Assembly: GCF_014850975.1 (NCBI RefSeq)
Contig: NZ_JACXST010000003.1
Location: 1,054,001 to 1,118,000 of the forward strand
Reading direction: 5' to 3'
DNA from: Methylomonas fluvii
Lineage (GTDB): Bacteria; Pseudomonadota; Gammaproteobacteria; Methylococcales; Methylomonadaceae
DNA: 64,000 bases
In this document: positions 17,472 to 26,333 of the stretch, one piece after another
How positions within the stretch are numbered: position 1 is the first letter of the stretch
How the letters are laid out: each line of letters opens with the position of its first letter
Made by a program: the position numbers and the translations under genes
Notes under the pieces: generated by a model
What the model was told of the DNA's origin: nothing
The model's database searches: none
What the model saw: the letters and a program-made list of their open reading frames with translations, nothing else

Positions 17472-18158
17472 CTTTAATTGAGGGCTGGGGAGGGGATTCA
17501 TGTCCGGAACCCCGGCCTACTCAAAGCGATTGGTTTTCCGAGCCATTAACCGAGAACAGCCAATCCACAGCAACTGAACACAGATACGTCGCAAGCCACT
17601 CAACCCGACCGCAAGACCTAGATAGCCTGGAATTTAAGGTAAATAACCCAATTTCCGACACGCCAAATAGCCAAAACTCGCCCACCGGAAGAGCTCACCC
17701 CCAAAAACCGGATAAATAATGCCTGAATTTGCAGAACAAAAAAATATTTCCCAGCAAAAGCCTCTAAAACATACCCTTTAGCGAAAACTTACAGCACTTT
17801 TAGCCCGGCTAATTTAAATGACTGTGTCATATAACGCACACATAGGGCATATGACCCACTTATCCAAAAGCTAGAAATTTGACATATCGAAAAAATCATC
17901 TAGCGACCCGAAGATGCTTGTTCTCAGCCAATAAAATCAGAACATACTAATTTCTTGTTATTGATTTATATAGAATTTCTCTATCAACTTATTATAAAAC
18001 ACAATCAGGCATGGCTATTGCTTTGGCCTAGGGGATGCCGCGCTGGAACACAATTTAATTGGTTACCATGATCAGAAACATCCGGAACCGTGCTTTCTAT
18101 CAAATCCCGTCGTTGTGCGCCGCATCAGCCTTATTTAGCTCAACCCAGGATTATAAGC
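17472..18158. promoter_or_regulatory. Intergenic region with two palindromes upstream of a di-heme cytochrome
   Basis: There is no supported gene in about 690 bases. The 3' half is AT-rich and promoter-like. ATGAC-TGT-GTCAT (17818-17830) is a perfect palindrome, and GGGCATATGACCC nearby is nearly symmetrical; either could be an operator for the cytochrome at 18159. A frame open from 18090 runs into that gene but is better read as 5' leader. Confidence 0.4.
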
Positions 18159-20309
18159 ATGAAAAAACAATTAAAAATTCCCTTGGCTTTTGCCGCCGCC
18201 ATCGCCTTGGGCTATGCTCTTACCCCCAAACCGGAAACCCCCTTCACCGGCCACGGCAATGTCGATGCCTTAAGTAAAGTCTACGAACGCTGGAGAACCG
18301 CACACGAACAACAAGGAAACCTGGAGGTTTTGCGTGTCGGCTTGGGCTTTTCGCGAGCACAATCTCGGCAATTTACCGCTGCCAATGGCGAAGCGGCATT
18401 GAATCTGCTGAATGGCCAATTAAGCGTGGCGGTCAGCGGCTTATCCAATGAAGAACAATACGATGTTTGGCTGCTGGATAATCACAAATCCGGCGATAAC
18501 CTAAACGATAAAGCAATCAAAATTGGCGCATTGTCGGCCCATGAAGATACACATTTACTGACAACCCAATTGGACCGCGACCGCTTCACCGGCTTTACGA
18601 TGGATGCCGTCGCGATTGCCAAAACCGGAGAGACACCGCAAACCGGCGGCCTGTTATTCGGCTCGCCAAGCTTACTGCAACGCTTATATTACACCGAGCG
18701 CTATTGGCCGGCGGCAACGATAGGCGCCGTAACGACAGAAGAGAACGCCCGCCCCGCACAAGCGGCGTTCGAATTTTTATTACCCAAAACAGCACAAGCC
18801 GCGGTAACTTCGTCGGCGGTCACCTCGCCCGAACAACTGACGCAACTGATCGCCACCGGGCAACAGCTGTTTACCGAACAAACCTTTAACGGTAACGGCC
18901 GCACGTGCGCCACCTGCCACAGGCCGGACAACAACCACACCATCGATCCCAGCTATATAGCCAAGCTGCCGAAAACCGATCCGTTGTTTGTAGCCGAGAC
19001 CAATCCGGTATTGGCCGATCTGGAAAAACCAGCGCTACTGAGACAGTTTGGTTTATTCGTGGCCAATGTCGATGGCTTCGATAGGCCGCCGGTACTGCGT
19101 AGCTCGTCGCATCTGTTGGGTATAGCCAACACCTTAACCTTTGAAAAAACCGTCAATCCAGGCTACGGCAACGGCGAATTCACTCAGGATACGGATTATT
19201 TCAACGCTCACGATCCCGAAGCGCAGCAATCCGGTACGCATACGCATGCTATCGGTTGGTCTGGAGACGGCGCACCCGACGGCGGGTCGCTGCGAGACTT
19301 TGCCAAGGGAGCCATTAAACAGCATTTGCCCAAAACCATGATTCGCGCTGAAAACATCGACTTTAGATTGCCTACCGAAGCCGAGCTGGATGCGTTGGAA
19401 GCTTATATGCTGTCTCTAGGCCGCAGTGAAGAAATCAATCTTGCCAATATGTATTTCAAGTCGCCGCTGGTGCAAAACGGCTTGTTATTGTTCAACACCA
19501 AAAACAATCCCAAACTTGCGGACGGTACGGTGTTATTCGGCACCACCGGCAACTGCAACGGCTGCCACTCCAACGCCGGCGGCATCAGCTCCACCACCAA
19601 CGCCAACCCTACCCGCGACACCGGCGTCGAGCGTATGCGCGACCAATTGCATCATCTGGCCGATCCTAATCTGGCCTACGATGGCGGTTTCGGACAAACC
19701 CTACAAACCGATTGCGGCCCGAACTTTAACGAAACCTGTTACAGCGACGGCAGCGTAGCGCCGGCCGGCACCACGACGCGCCCAGCGGGACATCAGGGGT
19801 TGAATCGTTTCAACACGCCATCGCTGATCGAAGCCGCCGATACCGCGCCGTTCTTCCACAACAACAGCGTGACCACGTTGGAAGAAACCGTAGCGTTTTA
19901 CAGCTCCGATGCGTTTAACAGTTCGCCGGGCGCATTTACGTCAAGCAAAGCCAACCGCCAAGGCAAACTGGATTCCTCGCAAGTGATTGCCGTCGCTTTA
20001 TTTCTGCGCTCCATCAACGTGCTGGAAAACATCCGCAGTTCTAATCTTTTAGATCAAAAAGCCATTGCGTTGAGCGGCGATCAAAGCGTTAAAACCTTGA
20101 AATTGGCGATTGCCGATACTCAGGATGCTATCGACGTACTCAAGGAAGCTGTCATCAATCCCTATCCGGATGCGCTAGACAAACTGCAGCAAGCACTTTA
20201 TTACGAAACACAAGCAACCAATAAGCTTTATCCAAACCGCTCGACACTGATGCAAAACGCTATAAACCTGAAGAATCAGGCACGGGGCATGATAGTCAGC
20301 GGCGGTTAG
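18159..20309 (+). CDS. Di-heme cytochrome c, peroxidase-like, with an extra N-terminal domain
   Basis: This 716-residue exported protein starts at the ATG of MKKQLKIPLAFAAAIALGYA, preceded by AGGA; a frame 23 codons longer exists but gives a poor leader. Residues about 35-215 form a domain I do not recognise, with YDVWLLDNH inside. The first heme motif is C250-AT-C253-H254 and the second is CNGCH at about 465. Segments GLNRFNTPSLIEAADTAPFFHNNS and LEETVAFYSSDAF mirror the C-terminal end of MauG/cytochrome c peroxidase proteins. It differs from the 3857-6115 peroxidase in its N-terminus and is not a simple duplicate. The partner and substrate are unknown. Location is probably periplasmic or tethered by the leader. 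Confidence 0.8.
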   Translation: MKKQLKIPLAFAAAIALGYALTPKPETPFTGHGNVDALSKVYERWRTAHEQQGNLEVLRVGLGFSRAQSRQFTAANGEAALNLLNGQLSVAVSGLSNEEQYDVWLLDNHKSGDNLNDKAIKIGALSAHEDTHLLTTQLDRDRFTGFTMDAVAIAKTGETPQTGGLLFGSPSLLQRLYYTERYWPAATIGAVTTEENARPAQAAFEFLLPKTAQAAVTSSAVTSPEQLTQLIATGQQLFTEQTFNGNGRTCATCHRPDNNHTIDPSYIAKLPKTDPLFVAETNPVLADLEKPALLRQFGLFVANVDGFDRPPVLRSSSHLLGIANTLTFEKTVNPGYGNGEFTQDTDYFNAHDPEAQQSGTHTHAIGWSGDGAPDGGSLRDFAKGAIKQHLPKTMIRAENIDFRLPTEAELDALEAYMLSLGRSEEINLANMYFKSPLVQNGLLLFNTKNNPKLADGTVLFGTTGNCNGCHSNAGGISSTTNANPTRDTGVERMRDQLHHLADPNLAYDGGFGQTLQTDCGPNFNETCYSDGSVAPAGTTTRPAGHQGLNRFNTPSLIEAADTAPFFHNNSVTTLEETVAFYSSDAFNSSPGAFTSSKANRQGKLDSSQVIAVALFLRSINVLENIRSSNLLDQKAIALSGDQSVKTLKLAIADTQDAIDVLKEAVINPYPDALDKLQQALYYETQATNKLYPNRSTLMQNAINLKNQARGMIVSGG

Positions 20310-20547
20310 CCGCCACGGCCGGGACGGACATGTTCCAGTCCCGGCATTTCGGCAAGTCGTTCACCTAAGCTTTAAACAAAGCCTCTCCTGGGTTAGCCAA
20401 CGCCCAGTTGAGGAACCGGATTCCAGTTTTTACGGGCGTAGCAACGCCAGGGAATTTAAAGGCTGGTTTTGCAAAACCCACTAGCCCGGCAACTGCCCTA
20501 CCCGCTGAGCCGGCGTAATCTCCTTTTGAATATGAACCAGAACAACG

Positions 20548-21183
20548 ATGAATAAGCAACTCAAACAATTTTTTAAAACCGGCCTGACCGCACTTATCCC
20601 GTTATGCGCGGCCGGCAACGCTCACGCCGCAATAGTTACGTTCAGTCTCGATTACAGCGGCTTAGCATTCGGAAACGCCGCCACTGCGCAAGGCCTTATC
20701 AGCCTGGATGAGCAACTCATTCCCAATCCAGGCTCGGCTTTTCTCGATTTCAGCAACAATGACGCAATCAAGGCTTTCACATTAACCGTGTCCAACGCCA
20801 CGGGAGGCTTAGGAAACGGCACATTTCAGATGACGGATTTCGATTTTGCCACCTGGGATAGCGCTGGCGAAACACTAGACTTTAGCCAACAATTGATAGG
20901 CCAATGGACGCAAGGCGGCGGTTGGGGGAAAAGCGCTAGATGGGACGGCGGCGCGGGTGAGTTTAACCTTTACGCCAAAGCCGGCTCCTACGCACCGACT
21001 AGTTCCGGTTACTTTACCTTGGCGACAAACAACGATTTTCTGAATGGCGATTTGTTGAAATTAGTGTCGTTCAAACCCGTGTCAGGCTCTGTTCAGCCAG
21101 TTCCGCTACCCGCACCCATTTGGTTATTCGGTAGCGCTGTCGGCGTGTTCTTGAGCAGAAAAGCAGTGAAGAAAGACTATTAA
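20548..21183 (+). CDS. VPLPA-CTERM surface-sorted protein, unknown function
   Basis: This 211-residue protein has a signal peptide (leader through AAGNAHA) and a beta-rich body with no enzyme motif. The tail VQPVPLPAPIWLFGSAVGVF is followed by SRKAVKKD. It starts with VTFSLDYSGLAFGNAATAQG, a style common in PEP-CTERM-type proteins that form extracellular or floc material. It is a plus-strand gene between the di-heme cytochrome and a bidirectional terminator. No sequence resemblance to the HxH/YHADS family was seen. Function is unknown. Confidence 0.8.
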   Translation: MNKQLKQFFKTGLTALIPLCAAGNAHAAIVTFSLDYSGLAFGNAATAQGLISLDEQLIPNPGSAFLDFSNNDAIKAFTLTVSNATGGLGNGTFQMTDFDFATWDSAGETLDFSQQLIGQWTQGGGWGKSARWDGGAGEFNLYAKAGSYAPTSSGYFTLATNNDFLNGDLLKLVSFKPVSGSVQPVPLPAPIWLFGSAVGVFLSRKAVKKDY

Positions 21184-21305
21184 TTGTTCATCGCTCCCGG
21201 GAAAGCGGGAGCCCAACGACACAATGATCCACTACGCGGTTTAAAAGCTCCCGCCATCGTGAGAATTTAGAGGTATAGACTCGAAGATTTTCAACAGACA
21301 TAAAA

Positions 21306-21336
21306 AAACCGGATGGAGAACGACTCCATCCGGTTT
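21306..21336. terminator. Bidirectional terminator between convergent VPLPA genes
   Basis: AAACCGGATGGAG (21306-21318) pairs perfectly with CTCCATCCGGTTT (21324-21336) over a 5-base loop. A-rich tracts on both sides give T-runs on either transcript. It lies between the convergent genes ending at 21183 and 21354. Confidence 0.92.
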
Positions 21337-21353
21337 AAAAAGCTCAAAAAATT

Positions 21354-21866
21354 TTAAGCTTGAACGGCCGCTTTACGACGACCGGTATACAGGAAGCCCA
21401 TCAAAGCACTTGTCATAAACCATACCGATGCAGGGAGAGGTACACTAGTGACAGGGTTTTGATTCGCAGCGGCTTTCAGATCGAATCCAAACAGAAAGCT
21501 CAAGTTGCTGGTGACTACGCCTGGTTTTACAAAGGTCAACAAGAACGTATTAGGGGCACCCAATTCATAGTTACCAGCTTCGCTAACCCAACCGCTCGCT
21601 GTCAACAGACCCAATTTGAAAGGGCTAGCAGAGGCAAAGCTGCCTACACCGTTAAAAGTGTAAACAGGTGCATCAATAGCCAGATCAGCGGTAGCAGAAA
21701 AGATACCGAAGGTGTCACTTGAAGTAAATGGGAATGCACTAGAGCCGAAGGAGATAAAATTGCTATCGCCGTCAGTAGATTCCCAAATGATGCCTGCCGA
21801 ACTTACAGTCGAAACCGCAAATAGGCAAACAGCAAGCCAAAGTTTTAAAGATAAAAGCGTTTTCAT
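21354..21866 (-). CDS. VPLPA-CTERM surface-sorted protein, unknown function
   Basis: This 170-residue exported protein has a signal peptide ending near VSSAG and then a beta-rich, aromatic body. The tail is SVPLPASVWFMTSALMGF followed by TGRRKAAVQA. It is the shortest of the seven sorted proteins here. It is convergent with the gene ending at 21183 and shares a terminator with it. No enzyme or binding motif was recognised. Confidence 0.8.
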   Translation of the reverse strand: MKTLLSLKLWLAVCLFAVSTVSSAGIIWESTDGDSNFISFGSSAFPFTSSDTFGIFSATADLAIDAPVYTFNGVGSFASASPFKLGLLTASGWVSEAGNYELGAPNTFLLTFVKPGVVTSNLSFLFGFDLKAAANQNPVTSVPLPASVWFMTSALMGFLYTGRRKAAVQA

Positions 21867-22256
21867 GGATATTCCCCATTTAAATTAACGTTAACAATTG
21901 GTCATCCTTTTGACCACCTTACTCCTTAGTCGAAATTGTTCCTCAATCCCAACTAAGAAGGGGGGCGGATATATACAAACACCCACCCGCACAGGGTAAA
22001 GCAAATATAATGCCACAATTAAAAACGTTTTTTTTCAATAAGTTGCATCCACCACAATTGCAAAGTGTAAATATTACCGACACGTTACGAGTGATTTTTG
22101 CCTTTTGCTTAAAAAAGTCACCAAATCGGTGCGTTACGCGTTTTGAACTGAGACAAGGTAATTTTTCGGACATAAAAAAGCCGGATGAAACTAAATTTGC
22201 CTCATCCGGCTCAACGACCGTCATAGCATCGAACAAATGCGGCCAGCGTCGGGCAC
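21867..22256. other. Intergenic region between a VPLPA gene and the SPOR gene; no gene seen
   Basis: This 390-base AT-rich region contains the promoter side of the VPLPA gene (21866) and, at its other end, the terminator of the birA-coaX-SPOR operon. No coding frame could be supported. Confidence 0.5.
22174..22211 (-). terminator. Terminator of the birA-coaX-SPOR operon
   Basis: AGCCGGATGA (22179-22188) and TCATCCGGCT (22202-22211) form a perfect stem. On the minus strand it is followed by six T (22174-22179). It lies 46 bases past the stop at 22257. Confidence 0.9.
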
Positions 22257-23012
22257 TTATTTCAACGCACTGCCACAATCTAAATCGGCCAGACGCGAAT
22301 ACCCAACATTTTTGAAAATAGCGCCCTTGGCCCCGACGAACCGAATAAACAATTCATCCCGGAGTTTATTGCGCTGCCGTATTTCCGCTTTTACCCCTTG
22401 CTCGGCTAACTGGTTTTTAAATAGCATGGCGCGCTGCCGCTCATTGAACACACCGAGCGATATTGCCCCTTTGATATCACCATCGGTTACCGGCCAGACA
22501 TCGTTAAATCCTTTGGCCTTTAGCATCATTTTATTGATACGGGTTTGTTCGGCATCTTTTCCAGCCGGGTAATAAACCTGAAAATCCGAAGAGACAATAG
22601 TTGACTTGTTTACAGCTTTGAACTCAGTTAAATGCTCAGTATTGGCCCATCGCCGCAACGCCTCCTGATCGCTGAACGGTCCAGCCTCGTAGCAATGACG
22701 GATCTCGAGCTTTTGTATATTGGAAACACTTGGCTTAGGCGCATGAGGGCTTGTTTTGAAGATTAAAACAACTTGGGGCGGATTCAAGCGCTGCAGAATA
22801 TCCGTCACTTGCTTGGCTTGCAATTCAGCAGCGGCATTGTCCAGATAAGTAGAAATTTTTGCTCCACGCCGCGCCAGTTCTCTCTCGCCAACCGTTAGCA
22901 AAGCCGGAATATTGCTGACTGGCTCGACCGATGGCGTCAATGCACCAAAATGTAGCTTCCAGAAAAAAAACAACACATTCAGCAGACATAACAAAAAAAA
23001 CAGCGCTTTCAT
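22257..23012 (-). CDS. SPOR-domain membrane protein
   Basis: This 251-residue protein has one N-terminal membrane segment (MKALFFLLCLLNVLFFFW), an alpha-helical linker and two stretches resembling SPOR repeats: EIRHCYEAGPFSDQEALRRW, and AISLGVFNERQRAMLFKNQL followed by KAEIRQR. SPOR domains bind septal peptidoglycan lacking stem peptides. It is the last gene of a tight operon, its start overlapping the coaX stop by four bases (ATGA). A SPOR protein after coaX is a common arrangement in gammaproteobacteria. Its role in division is inferred from the domain only. Confidence 0.78.
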   Translation of the reverse strand: MKALFFLLCLLNVLFFFWKLHFGALTPSVEPVSNIPALLTVGERELARRGAKISTYLDNAAAELQAKQVTDILQRLNPPQVVLIFKTSPHAPKPSVSNIQKLEIRHCYEAGPFSDQEALRRWANTEHLTEFKAVNKSTIVSSDFQVYYPAGKDAEQTRINKMMLKAKGFNDVWPVTDGDIKGAISLGVFNERQRAMLFKNQLAEQGVKAEIRQRNKLRDELFIRFVGAKGAIFKNVGYSRLADLDCGSALK

Positions 23013-23749
23013 GAGGCGTTTTCATTTCGGCAATAGTTGAGCAAACCTTTAAAGACCAAACCGCCGTCTACTATGCTTGGAACGGCCAGATGTCGCGCTA
23101 ACATATCCCCATCGCCGCCACTCAACACTAACTGATAGGCTTTGGGCTGGCGCGCCAAGGCCGCCTCTACCAGACCAGCCGCCGCTAACAAGGTACCGTT
23201 ATTGATAGCTGCCGCCGTGACAATCGCCAAGCTTGTGTCTGCCTGGTCTTCGCTAAACGGCAGCGCGGCGGTATTGTCTGCCAAGGATTTTTTCATCAAA
23301 AACAACCCTGGACTGATTAAGCCGCCCAGATGCCTGCCATCGCTCTCGATGAAATCTATTGTGATGGCGGTGCCGCAATCGACAACACAGGTATCCCCAG
23401 GATAATAACGATGCGCCGCCTGCAATGCCAACCAGCGGTCCACCCCCAACTTCTCCGGCTCAGTGTATGCATTTTTGACGTCAAAAGCCGTTTGCGAAGA
23501 CTGAGGCATGATCAGCTCTACACCGGGCCATAGCGCCCGAGCCATATCTACCAACAAAATGGTAAGAGCATTTTCCGATACCGACGCCATAGCCACTTGC
23601 TTGGGTGCGGGGATACTCAGCCAAAACTCACGCAAGCGTTCTGGAAAATCCGCCTGCCGGTAATCCATAAAAATCGTCGGTTTCAGCACACCAGCCTCTG
23701 CCTGAGTCCATTTCAGACGCGAGTTGCCAATATCGACCAGTAAAATCAT
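23009..23749 (-). CDS. coaX: Type III pantothenate kinase
   Basis: This 246-residue cytoplasmic enzyme phosphorylates pantothenate in the first step of coenzyme A synthesis. Family marks are LLVDIGNSRLKW at the N-terminus, EKLGVDRWLAL, and VVDCGTAITIDFI (phosphate and pantothenate site). The length fits the family. The start overlaps the birA stop by four bases and the stop overlaps the next gene's start, so translation is probably coupled. birA-coaX is a widespread gene pair. Confidence 0.95.
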   Translation of the reverse strand: MILLVDIGNSRLKWTQAEAGVLKPTIFMDYRQADFPERLREFWLSIPAPKQVAMASVSENALTILLVDMARALWPGVELIMPQSSQTAFDVKNAYTEPEKLGVDRWLALQAAHRYYPGDTCVVDCGTAITIDFIESDGRHLGGLISPGLFLMKKSLADNTAALPFSEDQADTSLAIVTAAAINNGTLLAAAGLVEAALARQPKAYQLVLSGGDGDMLARHLAVPSIVDGGLVFKGLLNYCRNENAS

Positions 23750-24735
23750 AAGCGCCGAAAACTGACTTCGCCGGACGCAAACACGCGGGTTTGGCCATCG
23801 GCGAGTTCCAGCAACAACAGGCCTTGATCGTCGATGCCCGCCACCACGCCACTAACGCTCTGCTCGTGCATAAAAATATCGACCTGTTTGCCTTGCATGC
23901 AATCGTAGCCACGCCATTCGTCGAGATAATGCCCCAGCGCACGGGTCTCGTAATCCCCCAGCACGGGTAACAACTGATTCAATAACTCGCCCACCAGCCG
24001 ATTGCGTTTACCATGAACCGACTCCGCCAAAATACCCTGCAAATCGACCCAATCCTGTTCGATGGCCTGACCTTCATGCGCCGGCAAATACACATTTAAA
24101 CCCAAACCTATCACCGCGTGGCACGGTCCGCTGGTTTCTCCTGAGACTTCTATTAAAATCCCGGCCAATTTACGTTGTCGCCAATAAATATCGTTCGGCC
24201 ACTTCAAACCCACATCAACAATCCCGAAACCTCGCAACGCGCGGATTACCGCTACCCCAATCGCCAGACTCAACCCGCTGATCGCAGTCGGCCCGCCCTG
24301 GAAACGCCACAAAATCGATAAGTAAATATTGTGACCAAACGGCGAAACCCAATATCTGCCGCGCCGCCCTTTCCCCGCGGTTTGCCGTTCGGCCAGACAG
24401 ACAGAGCCGATGCCAACGCCCTGCCGCGCCCTGTCCAATAAATAAGTGTTGGTAGAGTGAATCTCGTCGTGAATTTCCAGTTCACCCAGCAAGGATCTTG
24501 CGTGGCTATCCAAGTGCAGATCAATCTGTTGTTCGTCCAACAACTGTAAAGGGTGTTGCAAGCGATAACCTTTGCCCGATACCGCTAGTAAGTCGATACC
24601 GAATTCGGACAACGCACTTAAGTGTTTCCATACCGCGGAACGACTCACGCCCAATAAGCCCGCCAATTCGGTCCCCGAGTGAAATTGACCGTCCGCCAGG
24701 ACAAGTAAAAGTTGTTTAAGTTTAGGAGAGATCAA
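23746..24735 (-). CDS. birA: Biotin-[acetyl-CoA-carboxylase] ligase and biotin operon repressor
   Basis: This 329-residue bifunctional protein has a winged-helix DNA-binding N-terminus (GTELAGLLGVSRSAVWKHL, about 18-38) and the ligase core. The biotinyl-AMP loop is AGKGRRGRYW (about 121-130), followed by GLKWPNDIYW and KLAGILIE. The C-terminal SH3-like cap ends near GEVSFR. With the HTH present it should repress biotin genes when biotin is plentiful. A matching operator-like sequence occurs in front of bioB at 56417-56449. First gene of birA-coaX-SPOR. Confidence 0.96.
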   Translation of the reverse strand: MISPKLKQLLLVLADGQFHSGTELAGLLGVSRSAVWKHLSALSEFGIDLLAVSGKGYRLQHPLQLLDEQQIDLHLDSHARSLLGELEIHDEIHSTNTYLLDRARQGVGIGSVCLAERQTAGKGRRGRYWVSPFGHNIYLSILWRFQGGPTAISGLSLAIGVAVIRALRGFGIVDVGLKWPNDIYWRQRKLAGILIEVSGETSGPCHAVIGLGLNVYLPAHEGQAIEQDWVDLQGILAESVHGKRNRLVGELLNQLLPVLGDYETRALGHYLDEWRGYDCMQGKQVDIFMHEQSVSGVVAGIDDQGLLLLELADGQTRVFASGEVSFRRL

Positions 24736-24776
24736 TCGCCAACCTGTCGAACGCGCTGTAAAGCTGAACTACGCAG

Positions 24777-25361
24777 CTAAAATTCGTTTTTATCACGCAA
24801 TTGTTGCAATTGTTTCTTGACGACATGCTTGATCAAAAGCTCTCTATCGTCTTCAGTGAGATTGACGTACTCGACACAGATAGAAAAGGGCCGCTCCGGG
24901 CTCTCTGCTGAAATATCCTTGCACTGGACGACATTCGCATAAGCCACGATCACCGCCATACACGAGGTCAGCAGCATCCGCAGTTCCAGGAGTTCGCCAA
25001 CCGCTATGGGTGTTTCATTGCTAAAAGCTAATCCGGTGGCGCTGAGACTGACATCGCGGGTATCGTGTTCGGAAAACTCCTCACTCTGTGCGCTGATCGC
25101 CTGTGCAATCAAGTTGATTTTGGTGTCGATGATCTTCAAATATTCAAACATTTCCGGATCGCGCCTTTCCAGGCGCGGCGACAACATGCGCGCTTCCTGC
25201 GCCAACACGTCCAAGGCGGAGGTCAATGAACAATTGCCCAATACATCATTAGAAACATGACTCAAGGCGTCGACATTTTTTTTGTCGATGACTTTGTGCA
25301 GCAGATTTATCGTGTCGTTGACTCGGAAATAACGCCTTTTTTCTTCAATTTCATCCGCCAT
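24777..25361 (-). CDS. PilZ-domain protein, probable cyclic-di-GMP receptor
   Basis: This 194-residue cytoplasmic protein has an RRYFRV motif close to the N-terminus (about 9-14) and DVSLSATGLAF at about 103-113, the two parts of a PilZ c-di-GMP site, although the Arg motif is unusually far from the second. Residues 20-95 between them are helical. The closing NLTEDDRELLIKHVVKKQ is typical of PilZ proteins that follow this layout. Monocistronic on the minus strand upstream of birA. The cellular target is unknown. Confidence 0.8.
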   Translation of the reverse strand: MADEIEEKRRYFRVNDTINLLHKVIDKKNVDALSHVSNDVLGNCSLTSALDVLAQEARMLSPRLERRDPEMFEYLKIIDTKINLIAQAISAQSEEFSEHDTRDVSLSATGLAFSNETPIAVGELLELRMLLTSCMAVIVAYANVVQCKDISAESPERPFSICVEYVNLTEDDRELLIKHVVKKQLQQLRDKNEF

Positions 25362-25452
25362 GGTGTGCTCGTCCTCGGTCTACTTAAGTGGGGTAAATAT
25401 TACGAATAAAGAATTTTAGCTTAAGCGGCTTCAACTGTTTAACTCCGCAGCG

Positions 25453-25809
25453 TCAATCGGAAATAATAAGATCATAACGATGCATCAAGCGGCTAACTTC
25501 GACACGCGGCAGACTGACGACAGGCAAGATTAAATCCGTGGATGTGAGTCCGGCCAGCTGCAAAGATTCTTCTTCTACGTACAAATCGTTCACGTCGTAA
25601 ATTTGCAAGGCCTGAAAAATTGCCGAGGTATCCTTTAAATCTAATCCGCCAGGTTGCTGCTGATTTTTTAATTGCCACACGGCATCGTCGACAAAGAGTA
25701 AGGCGACGTGCTGATCAAAGGCCGCGACAGTCAAAATCGCATCCAGAGTTTCTTGCAGATGACCACCGCTGTAAGGCAAGCGGCGCATGATAAATAGATA
25801 GCGTTTCAT
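25453..25809 (-). CDS. tusC: TusC-like sulfur relay protein
   Basis: This protein of about 118 residues is of the DsrF/TusC type. The ATG at 25809 (MKRYLFIMRRLPYSGG) is preferred over an upstream ATG at 25830 that would overlap tusD. Features are the N-terminal MRRLPYSG, AILTVAAFDQHVALLFVDDAV and the end HRYDLIISD. In TusBCD it helps pass persulfide sulfur from TusA to TusE for tRNA 2-thiouridine synthesis. It follows tusD closely. No tusB lies downstream: the next gene is the PilZ protein. Confidence 0.85.
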   Translation of the reverse strand: MKRYLFIMRRLPYSGGHLQETLDAILTVAAFDQHVALLFVDDAVWQLKNQQQPGGLDLKDTSAIFQALQIYDVNDLYVEEESLQLAGLTSTDLILPVVSLPRVEVSRLMHRYDLIISD

Positions 25810-25816
25810 GGCACAG

Positions 25817-26206
25817 TTAACCGAAAACAATACTGCGGTCAGCCAGCAAAGTCGCTTCCAGCCACTGTCCTAAACCGGCTATCCGAAACCCTGGCGCCGT
25901 GTCGTCATCCTGCTTACCCTGCCGTGCAGCCTCATCAAGACACAATAAACCCCGGCGCTGCGCCGCCGAGATGCATACCACTAAATCCACACCATATTGC
26001 TCAGCCAAAGCCGACCAATGTCGAGTAATCGAGAATTCGTCCTCAGGAGGCTGGGCATAACGGAAAGCGTGATAGACACCTTCCTTGTAAAAAAATACTC
26101 GCAGAATTTGGTGCTCGGCCGCCAACGCCGCTTGAATGAACCGATAGGCGTTCAGGCCGGCATTGCTGGCGTAAGGGCTGGCATTAACTTGTACGGCATA
26201 TTTCAT
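25817..26206 (-). CDS. tusD: TusD-like sulfur transfer protein
   Basis: This 129-residue DsrE/TusD-type protein has the catalytic persulfide Cys in VVCISAAQRRGL (residue about 78). The N-terminal KYAVQVNASPYASNAGLNAY and VFFYKEGVYHAF are family features. It receives sulfur from TusA in tRNA wobble-uridine thiolation. It starts the tusDC pair. The presence of the Cys favours TusD over DsrE-like inactive paralogues, but a DsrE role in sulfur oxidation cannot be excluded because tusB is absent. Confidence 0.86.
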   Translation of the reverse strand: MKYAVQVNASPYASNAGLNAYRFIQAALAAEHQILRVFFYKEGVYHAFRYAQPPEDEFSITRHWSALAEQYGVDLVVCISAAQRRGLLCLDEAARQGKQDDDTAPGFRIAGLGQWLEATLLADRSIVFG

Positions 26207-26333
26207 CGCGCTGTAAAATAATTGTTAAATTCAATACTCAGCGTATTTTAATACGAGCACACTCAAGCTGCCCGTTTTTGCCGCGCATTGTTTTACCATT
26301 GAACCAAATTTACCGCTTCCAGTCCGAGCTTCC

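Noticed and set aside
17472..18158. Sigma-54-like words (TGGC..GC) upstream of the di-heme cytochrome
   Set aside because: Spacing between the GG and GC elements does not fit the -24/-12 pattern.
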